DNA of 64,000 nucleotides from JAKAFX01 sp049965715 (GTDB taxonomy: Archaea; Thermoplasmatota; Thermoplasmata; Thermoplasmatales; Thermoplasmataceae): assembly GCA_049965715.1 (NCBI GenBank), contig JBMFWA010000003.1, positions 44,318 through 108,317 on the forward strand. The letters run 5' to 3'. Position 1 is the stretch's first letter. The number at the start of each line of letters is the position of its first letter. A program made the position numbers and the translations under genes. Positions 35,501-44,241 of the stretch are shown in pieces. Below the pieces are notes generated by a model. The model ran no database searches, had not been told where the DNA came from, and saw nothing but the letters and a program-made list of their open reading frames with translations.

Positions 35501-36275
35501 GGCGGAATCTCTTCTGATCCTGCAGCGGGTAATCCGTATTGTACTGCCTGATTATTTCCGTATCAATTTTTCCGGCAACCACTCCCTCTCCCTCCTCCAG
35601 AATGGAAATAACTTTTCCATACGGGTCCATGATGAGTGAATTGCCGGAGAACATAGTGCCACACTGCGCTGCTGCAACCACATAGGCCCCATTCTCTATT
35701 GCCCGTGCACGTAAAATTGATCTCCAGGATTCCTGCTTGCCTTCTCCACTGTACCATCCAGCCTGGACAAATATCAGGTTGATTCCATCATTCTTCATCA
35801 GATAGGAGAGCTCTGGAAATCTTATGTCATAGCATATCTCTGTCCCAGCTGTGAAGCCATCAATGGTGAATTTTGCTATTTCAGGATCGCCATGAATGTA
35901 AATGTCGCTCTCTTTTCGTTTCAGTGCATCATAGAGATGGATTTTTCTGTATCTGAATTTTACATCTCCAGATCTGATCAGAAGTGAAGTGTTATATGGT
36001 CTCTTTCCTGAGAATTCCCAGTAGTTGATAAGAAGTCCCGATGATATGCTGCTGGATGCTTCCTTCATAGCAGCGAGGAATGATTCCGATTCTTTCCGTA
36101 CCTGATCCCAGTTACCCTCAAAGTAGTCCGGAACAAGCATCTGGTATTCTGGAAACACTATGATCTCAGGCTTATTCCGGAGAGCAGTTTCCATAAGTTT
36201 CTTGCTCTTCTGAATATTCGTATCCACGGATGAGGTTGACTCCATCTGCACGCAAGCCACTGTAATTTTCGTCAT
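35490..36275 (-). CDS. Carbon-nitrogen hydrolase (nitrilase superfamily)
   Basis: 262 residues from the ATG at 36275 (MTKITVACVQMES), chosen because it begins at the family's first strand and falls 4 bases after the Top6A stop; the frame is open further upstream. The catalytic Glu-Lys-Cys triad is visible in IIVFPEYQM, FRYRKIHLYD and GTEICYDIRFPEL. The family hydrolyses amides and nitriles; omega-amidase or N-carbamoyl hydrolase activities are both possible. It is last in the leftward string after the Top6 genes, though a functional link is not evident. Confidence 0.88.
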   Translation of the reverse strand: MTKITVACVQMESTSSVDTNIQKSKKLMETALRNKPEIIVFPEYQMLVPDYFEGNWDQVRKESESFLAAMKEASSSISSGLLINYWEFSGKRPYNTSLLIRSGDVKFRYRKIHLYDALKRKESDIYIHGDPEIAKFTIDGFTAGTEICYDIRFPELSYLMKNDGINLIFVQAGWYSGEGKQESWRSILRARAIENGAYVVAAAQCGTMFSGNSLIMDPYGKVISILEEGEGVVAGKIDTEIIRQYNTDYPLQDQKRFRLRL

Positions 36276-36279
36276 GTTC

Positions 36280-37368
36280 TCACTCCATTCCCGGCGAGGC
36301 GAGTTTCTCGGGCAAATAGGTGTCTGTAACATAATCAAGCCCGTACTTGGCCAGTGCCTGCTGTTCCGCCTTCTTTCCAGTCTGCAGCATTGTCTCTATT
36401 TCTCTTTTCCAGAACTCCGTCTGAAACCTTGGGTCCTTCAGCTCAGCATTGAGCGCCTGGATATCCTTATCGGTAAGTTTGTCTGTTGGGAGTTTATATG
36501 TGAGAATATCAGTTGCGGTAACACCGATGAATTCTGCTGTCGGAACCGCAAGATAATGAGATATGTGCGCGGTCTTTATTGCACCATAGGCAACTGAGGC
36601 AAATATCCTGAACGACCATGGATCTCCGTCCGTGAATACATATATGGGGAGGTGCAGTTCATCATTGATCCTTTTCAGGAGCCTCCGGGTGCTTCTCGCG
36701 GGCTGACCCTTCAGGTGTATGAGTATGGACCTCATCTTCTCGTCAAATCCATTCTCCACAAGTCTGTCAAACATACCGCCGGTTTCAATGGCTAACACAA
36801 AATCAGCGTCAACGGATTTGAACTTCAGTTTCTCTGCCTCAACGTTATACGGGATGCCGTATCCGCCGTCCCCCACGTCGTCCCTGCAGTTTATTGTCTT
36901 GAATTCTCCCCTTCTGTTTTTCTCCTCGATCGTAATGTTTCCAATGACGCTTGCCCCATTTTCCTCCGGTCTCAGGTTGAAATCCTCTCTCATCAGGGAA
37001 CTTATCACCTCAAGATCTTCAGAAAGCAGGTTTGATTCATCCTGAGTGTGAAATTTGCCCAGCCCCCACCCTTCCGATATGTAATACATCTCCCTCAGTG
37101 TAGACGTCTTGGAGGTTCTCTTCATCTCCATCACAAATTCTATCACATCTATTGCTTTCAGTATATATTCTGCACCATCCAGGGTCTTAGCTGTCCTTGT
37201 GACAAAATTTTCCCCGTATCTCCACACGAGATACCTTGGATCGAGCACTATGTTATCCCTGTTTCTTGAAGAGACTGAAATCTCAGGTATATTGCCAGAT
37301 TTCATTGCGTCGTAGATTCTGTTAGCTATTTCGATAAGTTTTGCCTCACTTACTGTCATCTGCTGCAC
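36280..37368 (-). CDS. top6A: DNA topoisomerase VI subunit A
   Basis: 362 residues. The winged-helix (CAP) domain holds the catalytic tyrosine, Y96, in TLREMYYISEG. The Toprim domain has E195 (LAIETGG) and D247/D249 (FTDGDPWSFRIF), the metal-binding acids. This is the Spo11-related subunit that makes the staggered double-strand break of type IIB topoisomerases. It overlaps the end of top6B by 23 bases. Topo VI is typical of archaea in general but is described as missing from Thermoplasma and its close kin, which rely on gyrase. Confidence 0.96.
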   Translation of the reverse strand: MQQMTVSEAKLIEIANRIYDAMKSGNIPEISVSSRNRDNIVLDPRYLVWRYGENFVTRTAKTLDGAEYILKAIDVIEFVMEMKRTSKTSTLREMYYISEGWGLGKFHTQDESNLLSEDLEVISSLMREDFNLRPEENGASVIGNITIEEKNRRGEFKTINCRDDVGDGGYGIPYNVEAEKLKFKSVDADFVLAIETGGMFDRLVENGFDEKMRSILIHLKGQPARSTRRLLKRINDELHLPIYVFTDGDPWSFRIFASVAYGAIKTAHISHYLAVPTAEFIGVTATDILTYKLPTDKLTDKDIQALNAELKDPRFQTEFWKREIETMLQTGKKAEQQALAKYGLDYVTDTYLPEKLASPGME

Positions 37369-39229
37369 CCTCCTGAATTATGTCCACCTCCTGAATGTTC
37401 CAGTCACCCGGCAATGGGTCTGCCCCCTGCACCTTTGTGACGTCCTGTCCTTCAAAATAATAGACTGTACCGTCATACCTGCCCTGCACGTTTGATACTA
37501 TAAATGAAAATGCAGAGCTTCCGGACGCCGGGATATCAATGAGGTCCCATGCTTTCTGCTCACCGGAAAGTTCCCCCGCAGGCGGATCCGGGTATATCTT
37601 GATGGATCTTGGCATCGTCGTGTAGTTGAAAACCCTGCACTGTACTGATACACCCTCTGGAGTGGAGGAGAAATCTTCTGTCACAAGGATCACGTTTGCA
37701 ATCTTTGAGATCACGTCATCTATTGACGGAACATCGTTTCCGGTGACAGCTGCTGCTTTCCGGGCTATCTCCGGTATGATTTCGCTCACAATCCTGTACT
37801 TTTCCATCACTTTCAGCCTTCGGTCCTTTTTGTTCATGTATGTTTTAAGGCTTCTGCCTGATATTCGCAGCGCATTCTTTATCTCCTCTATGATCTCAGG
37901 AACGCCCGCAATGGCCTCTTTTGATTCAGATGTGAATGGAAGTCTTGTACCGAGTACGTGCACCAGTATCATCATGGGTCCAAATGGGATTCCGGTGCCG
38001 GACCTCTGATCCAGCCCGTAAGATCTCCAGTCAGTTTCCGCCACTGCCCTGGTTATGGCACAGGCACCGGGTTGAAACAGAAGGGGTACCTTGTTTGCAT
38101 ACCTGATAATATTCACCTGCTGGTCCGCCGGCAGATCGCCGCCATAGACTATTCCAACCTCCACAGAGAATGGATTGCCGTTATAAATTGCAGGAGGCCT
38201 CATCACAGGTTTTGAATAAAAGGAGGGGTTGACATCCCCATAGACATTTCTCAAGCCCTTTCTTATAAAATCTGAACCGAGAGGTGAAAGCGAATCCACA
38301 GGTGGATTCATCAGTTTGACCTGTGTGAATGCATTCATGAGAGACTTTCCCTTTGAGCTGTCTAGTTCCGACGGATTCATATCCTGCGGAATGTTGGATA
38401 TCTGAAGCAGTTCCATGGCTGTTTTCTTGCTGACTCTGGAAAACTCCTGAGAGAGAAAATCAACCATATTGTCGTACTTCGTCTCCAGTCCCATCTGCTG
38501 GATTTCCCCGAGCTCAAGACCTGGAGGGAATGGTTTGACCGGTATTGATCTCCTTGAAGGGTACTCCACCACTCTTTTGAATGTGACGGTTCTATTGTCC
38601 GGATCCGTGAAGTGCAGTTCCATGTTTGGGTTGACTGCTGCCGTTTCCCTGAGATACTCTATGACAGACTGCTTTCCGATCTGATATTTCCCCTTTGCAG
38701 TGATTGATACGGAGGTCCCATGACCCTTCTCTATGATAACTGGTTTCTCCACAAATATTCTTCCGGAATTTTCCTTGATGTTTATCCCGAGCTCAAAATA
38801 ATATCCCACATCCTCTCCTTCCCTCTTTGTGATAACAACTGTTGGTTTCCCCGTCGTGATCTGACCGTACATCACAGAAGCGGTTATGCCTATCCCCTGC
38901 TGTCCCCTGCTCTGTCTCATTCCATGGAATCTGGATCCGTAGAGAAGCTTTCCAAAGACACTTGGGACATCGCGTCTGTCTATTCCAGGTCCGTTGTCGT
39001 CGATTGTTATTCTGTATTCATCCTTTTCAAGTCTTTCGATTGTGACTGAAATTTCTGGGATTATTCCATATTCCTCGCAGGCATCGAGAGAGTTGTCCAG
39101 GGCTTCCTTCACGATCATGAAAAGTGATTTTATAGGTGAGTCAAAGCCAAGTATGTGTCTGTTTTTCTCGAAAAATTCAGATATGGATATTTCCCTATTT
39201 ACTGAGAATTCCTGAGTTTTTTTTGGCAT
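37346..39229 (-). CDS. top6B: DNA topoisomerase VI subunit B
   Basis: 627 residues from the ATG at 39229 (MPKKTQEFSVNREISISEFF). This start is chosen because it matches the family N-terminus and a minus-strand TATA-like TTTTAAAT is centred 25 bases upstream; the frame opens with TTG at 39286. GHKL motifs are VKEALDNSLDAC, DDNGPGIDRRDVPSVFG and GSRFHGMRQSRGQQGIG. A transducer domain follows, then an Ig-like C-terminal domain (TTMPRSIKIYPDPP to the end), as in Methanosarcina Top6B. It provides ATP-driven gating for Top6A. Confidence 0.96.
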   Translation of the reverse strand: MPKKTQEFSVNREISISEFFEKNRHILGFDSPIKSLFMIVKEALDNSLDACEEYGIIPEISVTIERLEKDEYRITIDDNGPGIDRRDVPSVFGKLLYGSRFHGMRQSRGQQGIGITASVMYGQITTGKPTVVITKREGEDVGYYFELGINIKENSGRIFVEKPVIIEKGHGTSVSITAKGKYQIGKQSVIEYLRETAAVNPNMELHFTDPDNRTVTFKRVVEYPSRRSIPVKPFPPGLELGEIQQMGLETKYDNMVDFLSQEFSRVSKKTAMELLQISNIPQDMNPSELDSSKGKSLMNAFTQVKLMNPPVDSLSPLGSDFIRKGLRNVYGDVNPSFYSKPVMRPPAIYNGNPFSVEVGIVYGGDLPADQQVNIIRYANKVPLLFQPGACAITRAVAETDWRSYGLDQRSGTGIPFGPMMILVHVLGTRLPFTSESKEAIAGVPEIIEEIKNALRISGRSLKTYMNKKDRRLKVMEKYRIVSEIIPEIARKAAAVTGNDVPSIDDVISKIANVILVTEDFSSTPEGVSVQCRVFNYTTMPRSIKIYPDPPAGELSGEQKAWDLIDIPASGSSAFSFIVSNVQGRYDGTVYYFEGQDVTKVQGADPLPGDWNIQEVDIIQEGAADDSK

Positions 39230-39368
39230 TGAAGCCATAGGCACTGAAAATTTAAAATGATTTCTGTGTTTTTTCCGAATCTCCAATAGTGGCGGGAAAT
39301 CGAAACTGAACGATACACATTACCGCGTGACGGTTTTAAAATATAATGGTAATCGCAGGAAAGATGTC

Positions 39369-40130
39369 TCATCCAAAGTAGCCGAGATCTTCCTTGCCAC
39401 CAGTCATCTTGTTCTGAATGTCTTCCTGCATTTTACCCGTGATCTGTTCGATCTGTTTACTTCTCTCCTCTATATCTGTGAGATCGACCTCGATACCCAG
39501 CAGGTTTGTGAGTACCTTAAGAACCTCCATGGCTCCCCTGGGATCGGCAAAGTACCCAGAAGTTTCGCCCATCAGGCAGGCACCCTCAACGTTGAAAAGC
39601 TCCTTGGCCAGACCAAGCATTATTCCTGCAGATCCAACAATCCCGCCTCCAGGCTCTCCCTTCGGAAACTGGACGCCGGCATTTTTAAGGGATTCCATCA
39701 TTGATTTGTCTGTGATGGCCCCCAGCACTCTGGGATGTTCGACTATTTTTCCCGTGCTGTAGCCTCCCAGAGTATAAACCCTGGACAGTTTGAACTTTGA
39801 GAGAAGTTCCAGTATGTTGTAAGACATTTCATATTGTCCTTCCTGCGTGCTTCCCTGAAAATCCCCAACCAGGGCAACCATATCGGATTTACCCGGGATT
39901 CTCTTGTAGTAAAGACTGTTTCTCACAAGGTAAGTGAGACTGTCCTCTGTAACAAAAACCTGTGGCGGAAGATACTGTGAAAATATCTCTGCAAGCTTAA
40001 CCATCTTCAGTTTCTCCACTAGATACTCCGCTGCAATCTTTCCGATATTTCCGATACCTGGAAGTCCTCCAACCAGTATGGGTGAGTTGAGTTTTGGTTT
40101 CTTATACTGCTTAATTACTATTTTTTCCAT
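39369..40130 (-). CDS. PAC2-family protein (proteasome-assembly-chaperone-like)
   Basis: 253 residues. The N-terminus ILVGGLPGIGNIGKIAAEYL and the later GGYSTGK and GLAKELFNVEGACLMGETSG fit the archaeal PAC2 family (COG2047 type). Eukaryotic PAC2 helps assemble the proteasome core; the archaeal role is inferred only. The C-terminus (about 215-253) is a charged, probably coiled tail. The ATG at 40130 is preferred, because GAGGA lies eight bases before it; ATG 40139 also is in frame. It overlaps nop10 by about 20 bases, in an order (aIF2-alpha, Nop10, PAC2) widely kept in Euryarchaeota. Confidence 0.88.
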   Translation of the reverse strand: MEKIVIKQYKKPKLNSPILVGGLPGIGNIGKIAAEYLVEKLKMVKLAEIFSQYLPPQVFVTEDSLTYLVRNSLYYKRIPGKSDMVALVGDFQGSTQEGQYEMSYNILELLSKFKLSRVYTLGGYSTGKIVEHPRVLGAITDKSMMESLKNAGVQFPKGEPGGGIVGSAGIMLGLAKELFNVEGACLMGETSGYFADPRGAMEVLKVLTNLLGIEVDLTDIEERSKQIEQITGKMQEDIQNKMTGGKEDLGYFG

Positions 40131-40287
40131 CTGTTTCATTCCTCATCTTAATTCTGTATTTCTGAAATCTGTCGTTGGGAGTGAACTTGGGAGGTATTGC
40201 CATTGCAGTCTGTCCACCGCAGCGAGGACATGTTTCCTCGAGAGTGTATATATGACATACACCACAGTACCTAATGAGTGATCTCAT
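40111..40287 (-). CDS. nop10: H/ACA ribonucleoprotein subunit Nop10
   Basis: A 58-residue gene read by hand on the minus strand: ATG at 40285-40287, TAA at 40111-40113. The zinc-ribbon cysteines are C8, C11, C20 and C23 (RYCGVCHIYTLEETCPRCG), followed by the Nop10 linker PPKFTPNDRFQKYRIK. Nop10 binds Cbf5 in H/ACA RNPs that guide pseudouridylation; Gar1, another member, is at 9640-9861. It lies 3 bases after aIF2-alpha and overlaps the PAC2 gene. Confidence 0.93.
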   Translation of the reverse strand: MRSLIRYCGVCHIYTLEETCPRCGGQTAMAIPPKFTPNDRFQKYRIKMRNETDGKNSN

Positions 40288-40290
40288 CTG

Positions 40291-41049
40291 TCATTCCCTT
40301 GCGAATTCCATGTTGACAGAATTCTTTTTCGCATTTTCCGATATTGCCTGAATAACTTTCTTAAGGTGATCCTCTGCTGATTTATAGTCGGTTTCTGTTA
40401 CGGATATTCTGTATCTCGGAGAACCGATATAATGAATGCTGACATTCTCCATTTCAAGTCCCGTCAGTGTCTTTTTGATTCTATCAATTCCGTCAGGTTC
40501 GAGACTGTACATCTCCATATATCCTCCAACCTTCACGTATGGAATTGTCACGTTCTCCTTTGCAACCTTCTGGAATGCAGCTTTCCATTTTCCCTTGAGT
40601 TCCGGTAGCCATTCATCAGGAGTGGCAGCTGCATCTTCGAACGCCGCATACAGTGAACCGTACTTAACCTGCAGATCGTCCGCAAAATCCTTCCATGCCT
40701 GGTCTACCGAAATTTTGAGAGCACTGCTTACTATTTCAAGAAGTTTTTCAGCCTTCTGTGAATTTTTCCATTCTGAGATTTTATCCCTTTTCTGGTGTTC
40801 GTTCACTCTCTTCAGCGAAAGTTCCACGTTTCTGCGCGATTCGTTTACATTGATTACCTTGCAAACTGTTCTCTGTCCTTCCCTGAGATAGTCCCTTATG
40901 TGCTTGACCCAGCCGGTTGCAACTTCCGCAACATGAACATACCCCTCAACGCCAGGATATTCCTCCAGTTTCACCTTCGCCCCGAAGTTCTTGACCTCGG
41001 TAATGGTAACAACAACAAGTTCCCCTGGCTCAGGGATATCTCTGTTCAT
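40291..41049 (-). CDS. aif2a: Translation initiation factor aIF2 subunit alpha
   Basis: 252 residues. An N-terminal S1 domain (GELVVVTITEVKNFGAKVKL, about 10-85) is followed by the helical middle domain and the C-terminal alpha/beta domain that binds aIF2-gamma (VTIPYVKVGGYMEMYSLEPD). aIF2 carries initiator tRNA to the ribosome. The ATG at 41049 follows a GAGGAGTGAT ribosome binding site that overlaps the S27e stop, so translation of the two is coupled. Confidence 0.94.
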   Translation of the reverse strand: MNRDIPEPGELVVVTITEVKNFGAKVKLEEYPGVEGYVHVAEVATGWVKHIRDYLREGQRTVCKVINVNESRRNVELSLKRVNEHQKRDKISEWKNSQKAEKLLEIVSSALKISVDQAWKDFADDLQVKYGSLYAAFEDAAATPDEWLPELKGKWKAAFQKVAKENVTIPYVKVGGYMEMYSLEPDGIDRIKKTLTGLEMENVSIHYIGSPRYRISVTETDYKSAEDHLKKVIQAISENAKKNSVNMEFARE

Positions 41050-41051
41050 TA

Positions 41052-41246
41052 TCACTCCTCAATAATTTCACCGTTGGTCTCAAGCGATCCACCGGTTGGT
41101 TTGGCCAGGGTAGATCCGCAAACATTGCAGGTCACGTTGCTGGAGACTCTATAAAATACGTACTGTTCGTTGCTGCAATCCTTACATTTGATCTTTACGA
41201 AACCGCGCTTCTTGAATTTGGGCTTGACAAACTTGCCTTCCACCAA
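41052..41246 (-). CDS. rps27e: Ribosomal protein S27e
   Basis: 64 residues with a zinc ribbon: C21 and C24 (KCKDC), C39 and C42 (CNVCG). Length and the GFVKIKCKDCSNEQYVFYR core match the small-subunit protein S27e. It lies between L44e and aIF2-alpha, the usual archaeal order. Confidence 0.95.
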   Translation of the reverse strand: MVEGKFVKPKFKKRGFVKIKCKDCSNEQYVFYRVSSNVTCNVCGSTLAKPTGGSLETNGEIIEE

Positions 41247-41247
41247 C

Positions 41248-41532
41248 TTACTGCGCCTCCACTATTTCAAACTTCTTTGCCCTCTGTGTTGGGGGAGTTA
41301 CCGCTGTCTTGCAGGTCAGACACCTGAAACGGATGGAAACCCTCTTTGTCGGTTTTTCTCTGCCTTCATACCGAGGTCTGGGAAATCCTCCAAATCCCGA
41401 CGTGACCCGCCTGAATCTTCTCTGGCCTGCCCTGAATTCACTGGCTTTCCTCTTTCTCACTCGCTCAACTTCATGATCTGTATGTTTCTTGCATTTGGGA
41501 CAGTACATCTTAACTGTTTTCGGAAGCTTCAA
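41248..41532 (-). CDS. rpl44e: Ribosomal protein L44e
   Basis: 94 residues. KMYCPKCKKHTDHEV near the N-terminus and RFRCLTCKTAVTPP near the C-terminus supply the four zinc cysteines, with a long basic loop between. This is a large-subunit protein near the E site. It is the first gene of the leftward translation/Nop10/PAC2/Top6 string; S27e follows after 1 base. Confidence 0.95.
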   Translation of the reverse strand: MKLPKTVKMYCPKCKKHTDHEVERVRKRKASEFRAGQRRFRRVTSGFGGFPRPRYEGREKPTKRVSIRFRCLTCKTAVTPPTQRAKKFEIVEAQ

Positions 41533-41775
41533 TTCATATCACCCTTCATTCATCCTGCCTGAATGATTTATCACCATTCTTCATATGCAGTTCGCAAAAC
41601 TGTATAGCAGGTATTTCTTAAACTTTACCAGATATTACCCTTGAATATAAGTTTTGATTATCTTGGACACTGTCACATTCCAGTTGATAAATAGTGATGG
41701 TGAGAGGCAAACCATCACGGTTCCTGTTATCACCAGAAGCAGAAATGATTATACTTCCTTACTAATTAAGAAACG

Positions 41776-42840
41776 ATGGATGCTACTTCCGCAAATGAAT
41801 ATATCAGGAGCAGAAGAGATAAGGAGACCAATTCCTTACTTTATTTCAGGACGGTGAAACGCTATTCGGCATTGAATTCATTATTCCTGTTTCTGTCTCC
41901 TTTATACTTCCTTTTCTCACTGACGGCACTTGCAGGCAATTTCACCTTCGCTTTTACATCTGCCGCAATTTACTGGTTAATCCTTTTGCTCCTTTATCAT
42001 AGAAGATTTATTATTGAAAGGGACTGGAGGAAATTAAATGTGGGTTATCTAAAATCAATTGGGAAGTTGCCGGTATCATACACCTACCTCAAGTTTGGTA
42101 TATTCACCATGGCTGTTTTTGTTGCAATTTTAATCCTGACCAATTTTAGTTTGAGCTGGTATGAAGGAGTAATACTTCTGCAGTCATTTCTTGTGATCTT
42201 ATGGTATCTCATATTCTCTAATCTGTGGTTGAGAAATTCTTCAAAGTATGCTCAACCAATGGATTCCGGTGATCTTCTTGCAAAATTGGACTCCATAGCA
42301 TCAGCGGAAAATATACCACGTGTGGTGCCACTTCTGATTCCTGCCAGTGAATCCAAGGTTGCAAATGCTTACTGTGCAGGCGTTATAAAAAACAGAATAT
42401 ATATAACAGATTATCTGTACAACAATTTAGACATTGAGCAGTCTGCCTGCATCCTTGCCCATGAAATGGGCCATATGAAGCATAAGGATAATCGACTTTC
42501 ATTCTTTTTATCCATGGTACCATTCGGAATTGTTGAAATTCTGTTCCTTGTTGTAATACTCAATGGTTATGGATTTTTAAAATCACCCTACGCCCAGTTT
42601 TCTCCCCCACTCCTTATCGTCCTTTCTGTCTTGATTTTCTTTATCGTCCCCGTTGTCATCGGAAATGCCCGCAGAAAGCGAGAGTTCAAGGCCGATAAGT
42701 TTGCCTTAAAATACTGTGATCCGAATCATCTTGCAATAGCACTGATCAGTGCTAGCGACCTGAACTTGGTACCGATCGGTCTACAGGTTGGTTCTCATCC
42801 ATCGGTCAAGCGAAGGGTAGAAAAAATTTTATCCGGTTGA
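41776..42840 (+). CDS. htpX: HtpX-like M48 membrane metalloprotease
   Basis: 354 residues. Two hydrophobic segments near 35-80 and two more near 95-140 precede the protease domain, with H229-E-M-G-H233 (LAHEMGHMKHKDNR) as zinc site and a later Glu in REFKADKFAL. Further hydrophobic segments lie at about 240-300. M48 family members degrade misfolded membrane proteins or process peptides, in Mg- or Zn-dependent fashion. It stands alone, with convergent membrane-protein genes downstream. Confidence 0.9.
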   Translation: MDATSANEYIRSRRDKETNSLLYFRTVKRYSALNSLFLFLSPLYFLFSLTALAGNFTFAFTSAAIYWLILLLLYHRRFIIERDWRKLNVGYLKSIGKLPVSYTYLKFGIFTMAVFVAILILTNFSLSWYEGVILLQSFLVILWYLIFSNLWLRNSSKYAQPMDSGDLLAKLDSIASAENIPRVVPLLIPASESKVANAYCAGVIKNRIYITDYLYNNLDIEQSACILAHEMGHMKHKDNRLSFFLSMVPFGIVEILFLVVILNGYGFLKSPYAQFSPPLLIVLSVLIFFIVPVVIGNARRKREFKADKFALKYCDPNHLAIALISASDLNLVPIGLQVGSHPSVKRRVEKILSG

Positions 42841-42922
42841 ATAGAATGATAATAAGATGCCTATCTTTCTTCTGACATTGAGTAACAGACAATGACTTTT
42901 CATTACTTGAGTTACCCGGTTC

Positions 42923-43480
42923 TCAGAAAACTACCAGATATGCCATCAGACTTATTAGGGCAACCTGCAGCACGAGTTGACCAAGAGCCCCTCTCGATCC
43001 TATGATCAGGAGTTTTGAAATTCGTTTCCCATCAATCTTTCCACTTCTAAAGCTACGGTAAATGATTATGGATGTTGAGAATATTGTAGCAAAACCCAGT
43101 ATCACAAGGATGCTTCCTGTAATGATTATCCATGTGAATATTGGGGTATATATGTTGAAGATACCCTCGCGGGTTGCAAGAAAGTAGCCTGCAAGCGGCG
43201 TCAGGATTGACGTGGTGGGAATGAAGAAGAGCGTCATGGGCAGGATTCTTTTTGCTATGTGAATTTTTGATTCATAATCAATTGTAGAAAGAACGTTAAT
43301 GAATATCAGGCCATAGAACACATCCACACCTGTCCATACTGCTCCGAGAAGCACGTGGATATAATCAAGCAGAAGAAAGTTCCCGTACAGATATATACCG
43401 GTAAAAGCCGCTATGGGAATCAGTGAGGACAGGGTACCAGCCCTCAGAATCGCATTCATGCTACTTTCATCATTTGTCAA
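42923..43480 (-). CDS. Four-helix membrane protein, paralogue A (DUF2269-like)
   Basis: 185 residues with about five hydrophobic segments. The key stretch is LLLDYIHVLLGAVWTGVDVF, with H and W spaced as in membrane families that bind haem or copper at a helix histidine (DUF2269/CopD-like). It has a paralogue directly upstream (43477-44061) with the same stretch. No function is known. It overlaps that paralogue by 4 bases, so they probably work as a pair. Confidence 0.75.
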   Translation of the reverse strand: MTNDESSMNAILRAGTLSSLIPIAAFTGIYLYGNFLLLDYIHVLLGAVWTGVDVFYGLIFINVLSTIDYESKIHIAKRILPMTLFFIPTTSILTPLAGYFLATREGIFNIYTPIFTWIIITGSILVILGFATIFSTSIIIYRSFRSGKIDGKRISKLLIIGSRGALGQLVLQVALISLMAYLVVF

Positions 43481-44061
43481 AGGAGACCTCCCGTTGCAAA
43501 ATGTGCCATGAAAACAATGATAACTATCTGGAGTAAGAGCTGTGAAAGTGACAGCTTAAGGTTGAACATGGTCAGCCTGACTATCCTCTCAATATTTCTG
43601 CTTCCCCTGAGTATCTCGCTGTAAATCCTGAGTTCATTTGGAAGGAATATCAGCAGCCCCTGAACAGTAAGGACAAGTGCAATAACCGCTGTAATTATGA
43701 AATAAATTGAAAAAAAATCTATCCCGAGTCCCGCAGCAAGATAGATTCCTGCTGTGATTGTTGTGGTAGCAATGGAGGGCATGAAGAACAGCATCATCGG
43801 AATAAGACGCTTTGAGACCTCTGCTCTTTCAATATTGGACAGACCTCTCATAATGAACGCAAAGAAGAGACCCATCACCAGATCCATGCCGGTCCACGCT
43901 GAACCTACCACAACATGGAAATACTCCAGAAAATAGAAATTACCGCTGAAAAGGATCAGAATAAGGAGAATAATTGGAATAAGCAGCATTGGAAGTCCCC
44001 TGCCCATGGATGATCTGAGGGTGAAACTTTCAGAATGAATCGGACGTTGTGATTCCATCAA
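43477..44061 (-). CDS. Four-helix membrane protein, paralogue B (DUF2269-like)
   Basis: 194 residues, clearly paralogous to the next gene: YFLEYFHVVVGSAWTGMDLV matches its DYIHVLLGAVWTGVDV, and KRLIPMMLFFMPSIATTTITAG matches KRILPMTLFFIPTTSILTPLAG. The shared histidine, tryptophan and arginine-proline positions suggest a conserved membrane-embedded site. About 36 N-terminal residues are soluble. Starts at 44061 or 44058 are both ATG. Confidence 0.75.
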   Translation of the reverse strand: MMESQRPIHSESFTLRSSMGRGLPMLLIPIILLILILFSGNFYFLEYFHVVVGSAWTGMDLVMGLFFAFIMRGLSNIERAEVSKRLIPMMLFFMPSIATTTITAGIYLAAGLGIDFFSIYFIITAVIALVLTVQGLLIFLPNELRIYSEILRGSRNIERIVRLTMFNLKLSLSQLLLQIVIIVFMAHFATGGLL

Positions 44062-44241
44062 GTCGTGTCCCCTGTTTTCCTACCCCTCTTCAGTTTGCGT
44101 CAGTTGCTGTAAATGACTGTATGCTTCCTCTGAGAATAGGACATACATGTCTGTTAGAAATATGAATTATAATATAATATTATCTACGATGCCTCACGGC
44201 ATGACGTCCTCGGTAAAACTGAATGAAAAACCGGTGATTTA

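Noticed and set aside
41654..41857. 67-codon frame upstream of and overlapping htpX
   Set aside because: It starts with TTG, overlaps the htpX start by 80 bases, has no ribosome binding site and no recognisable motif.
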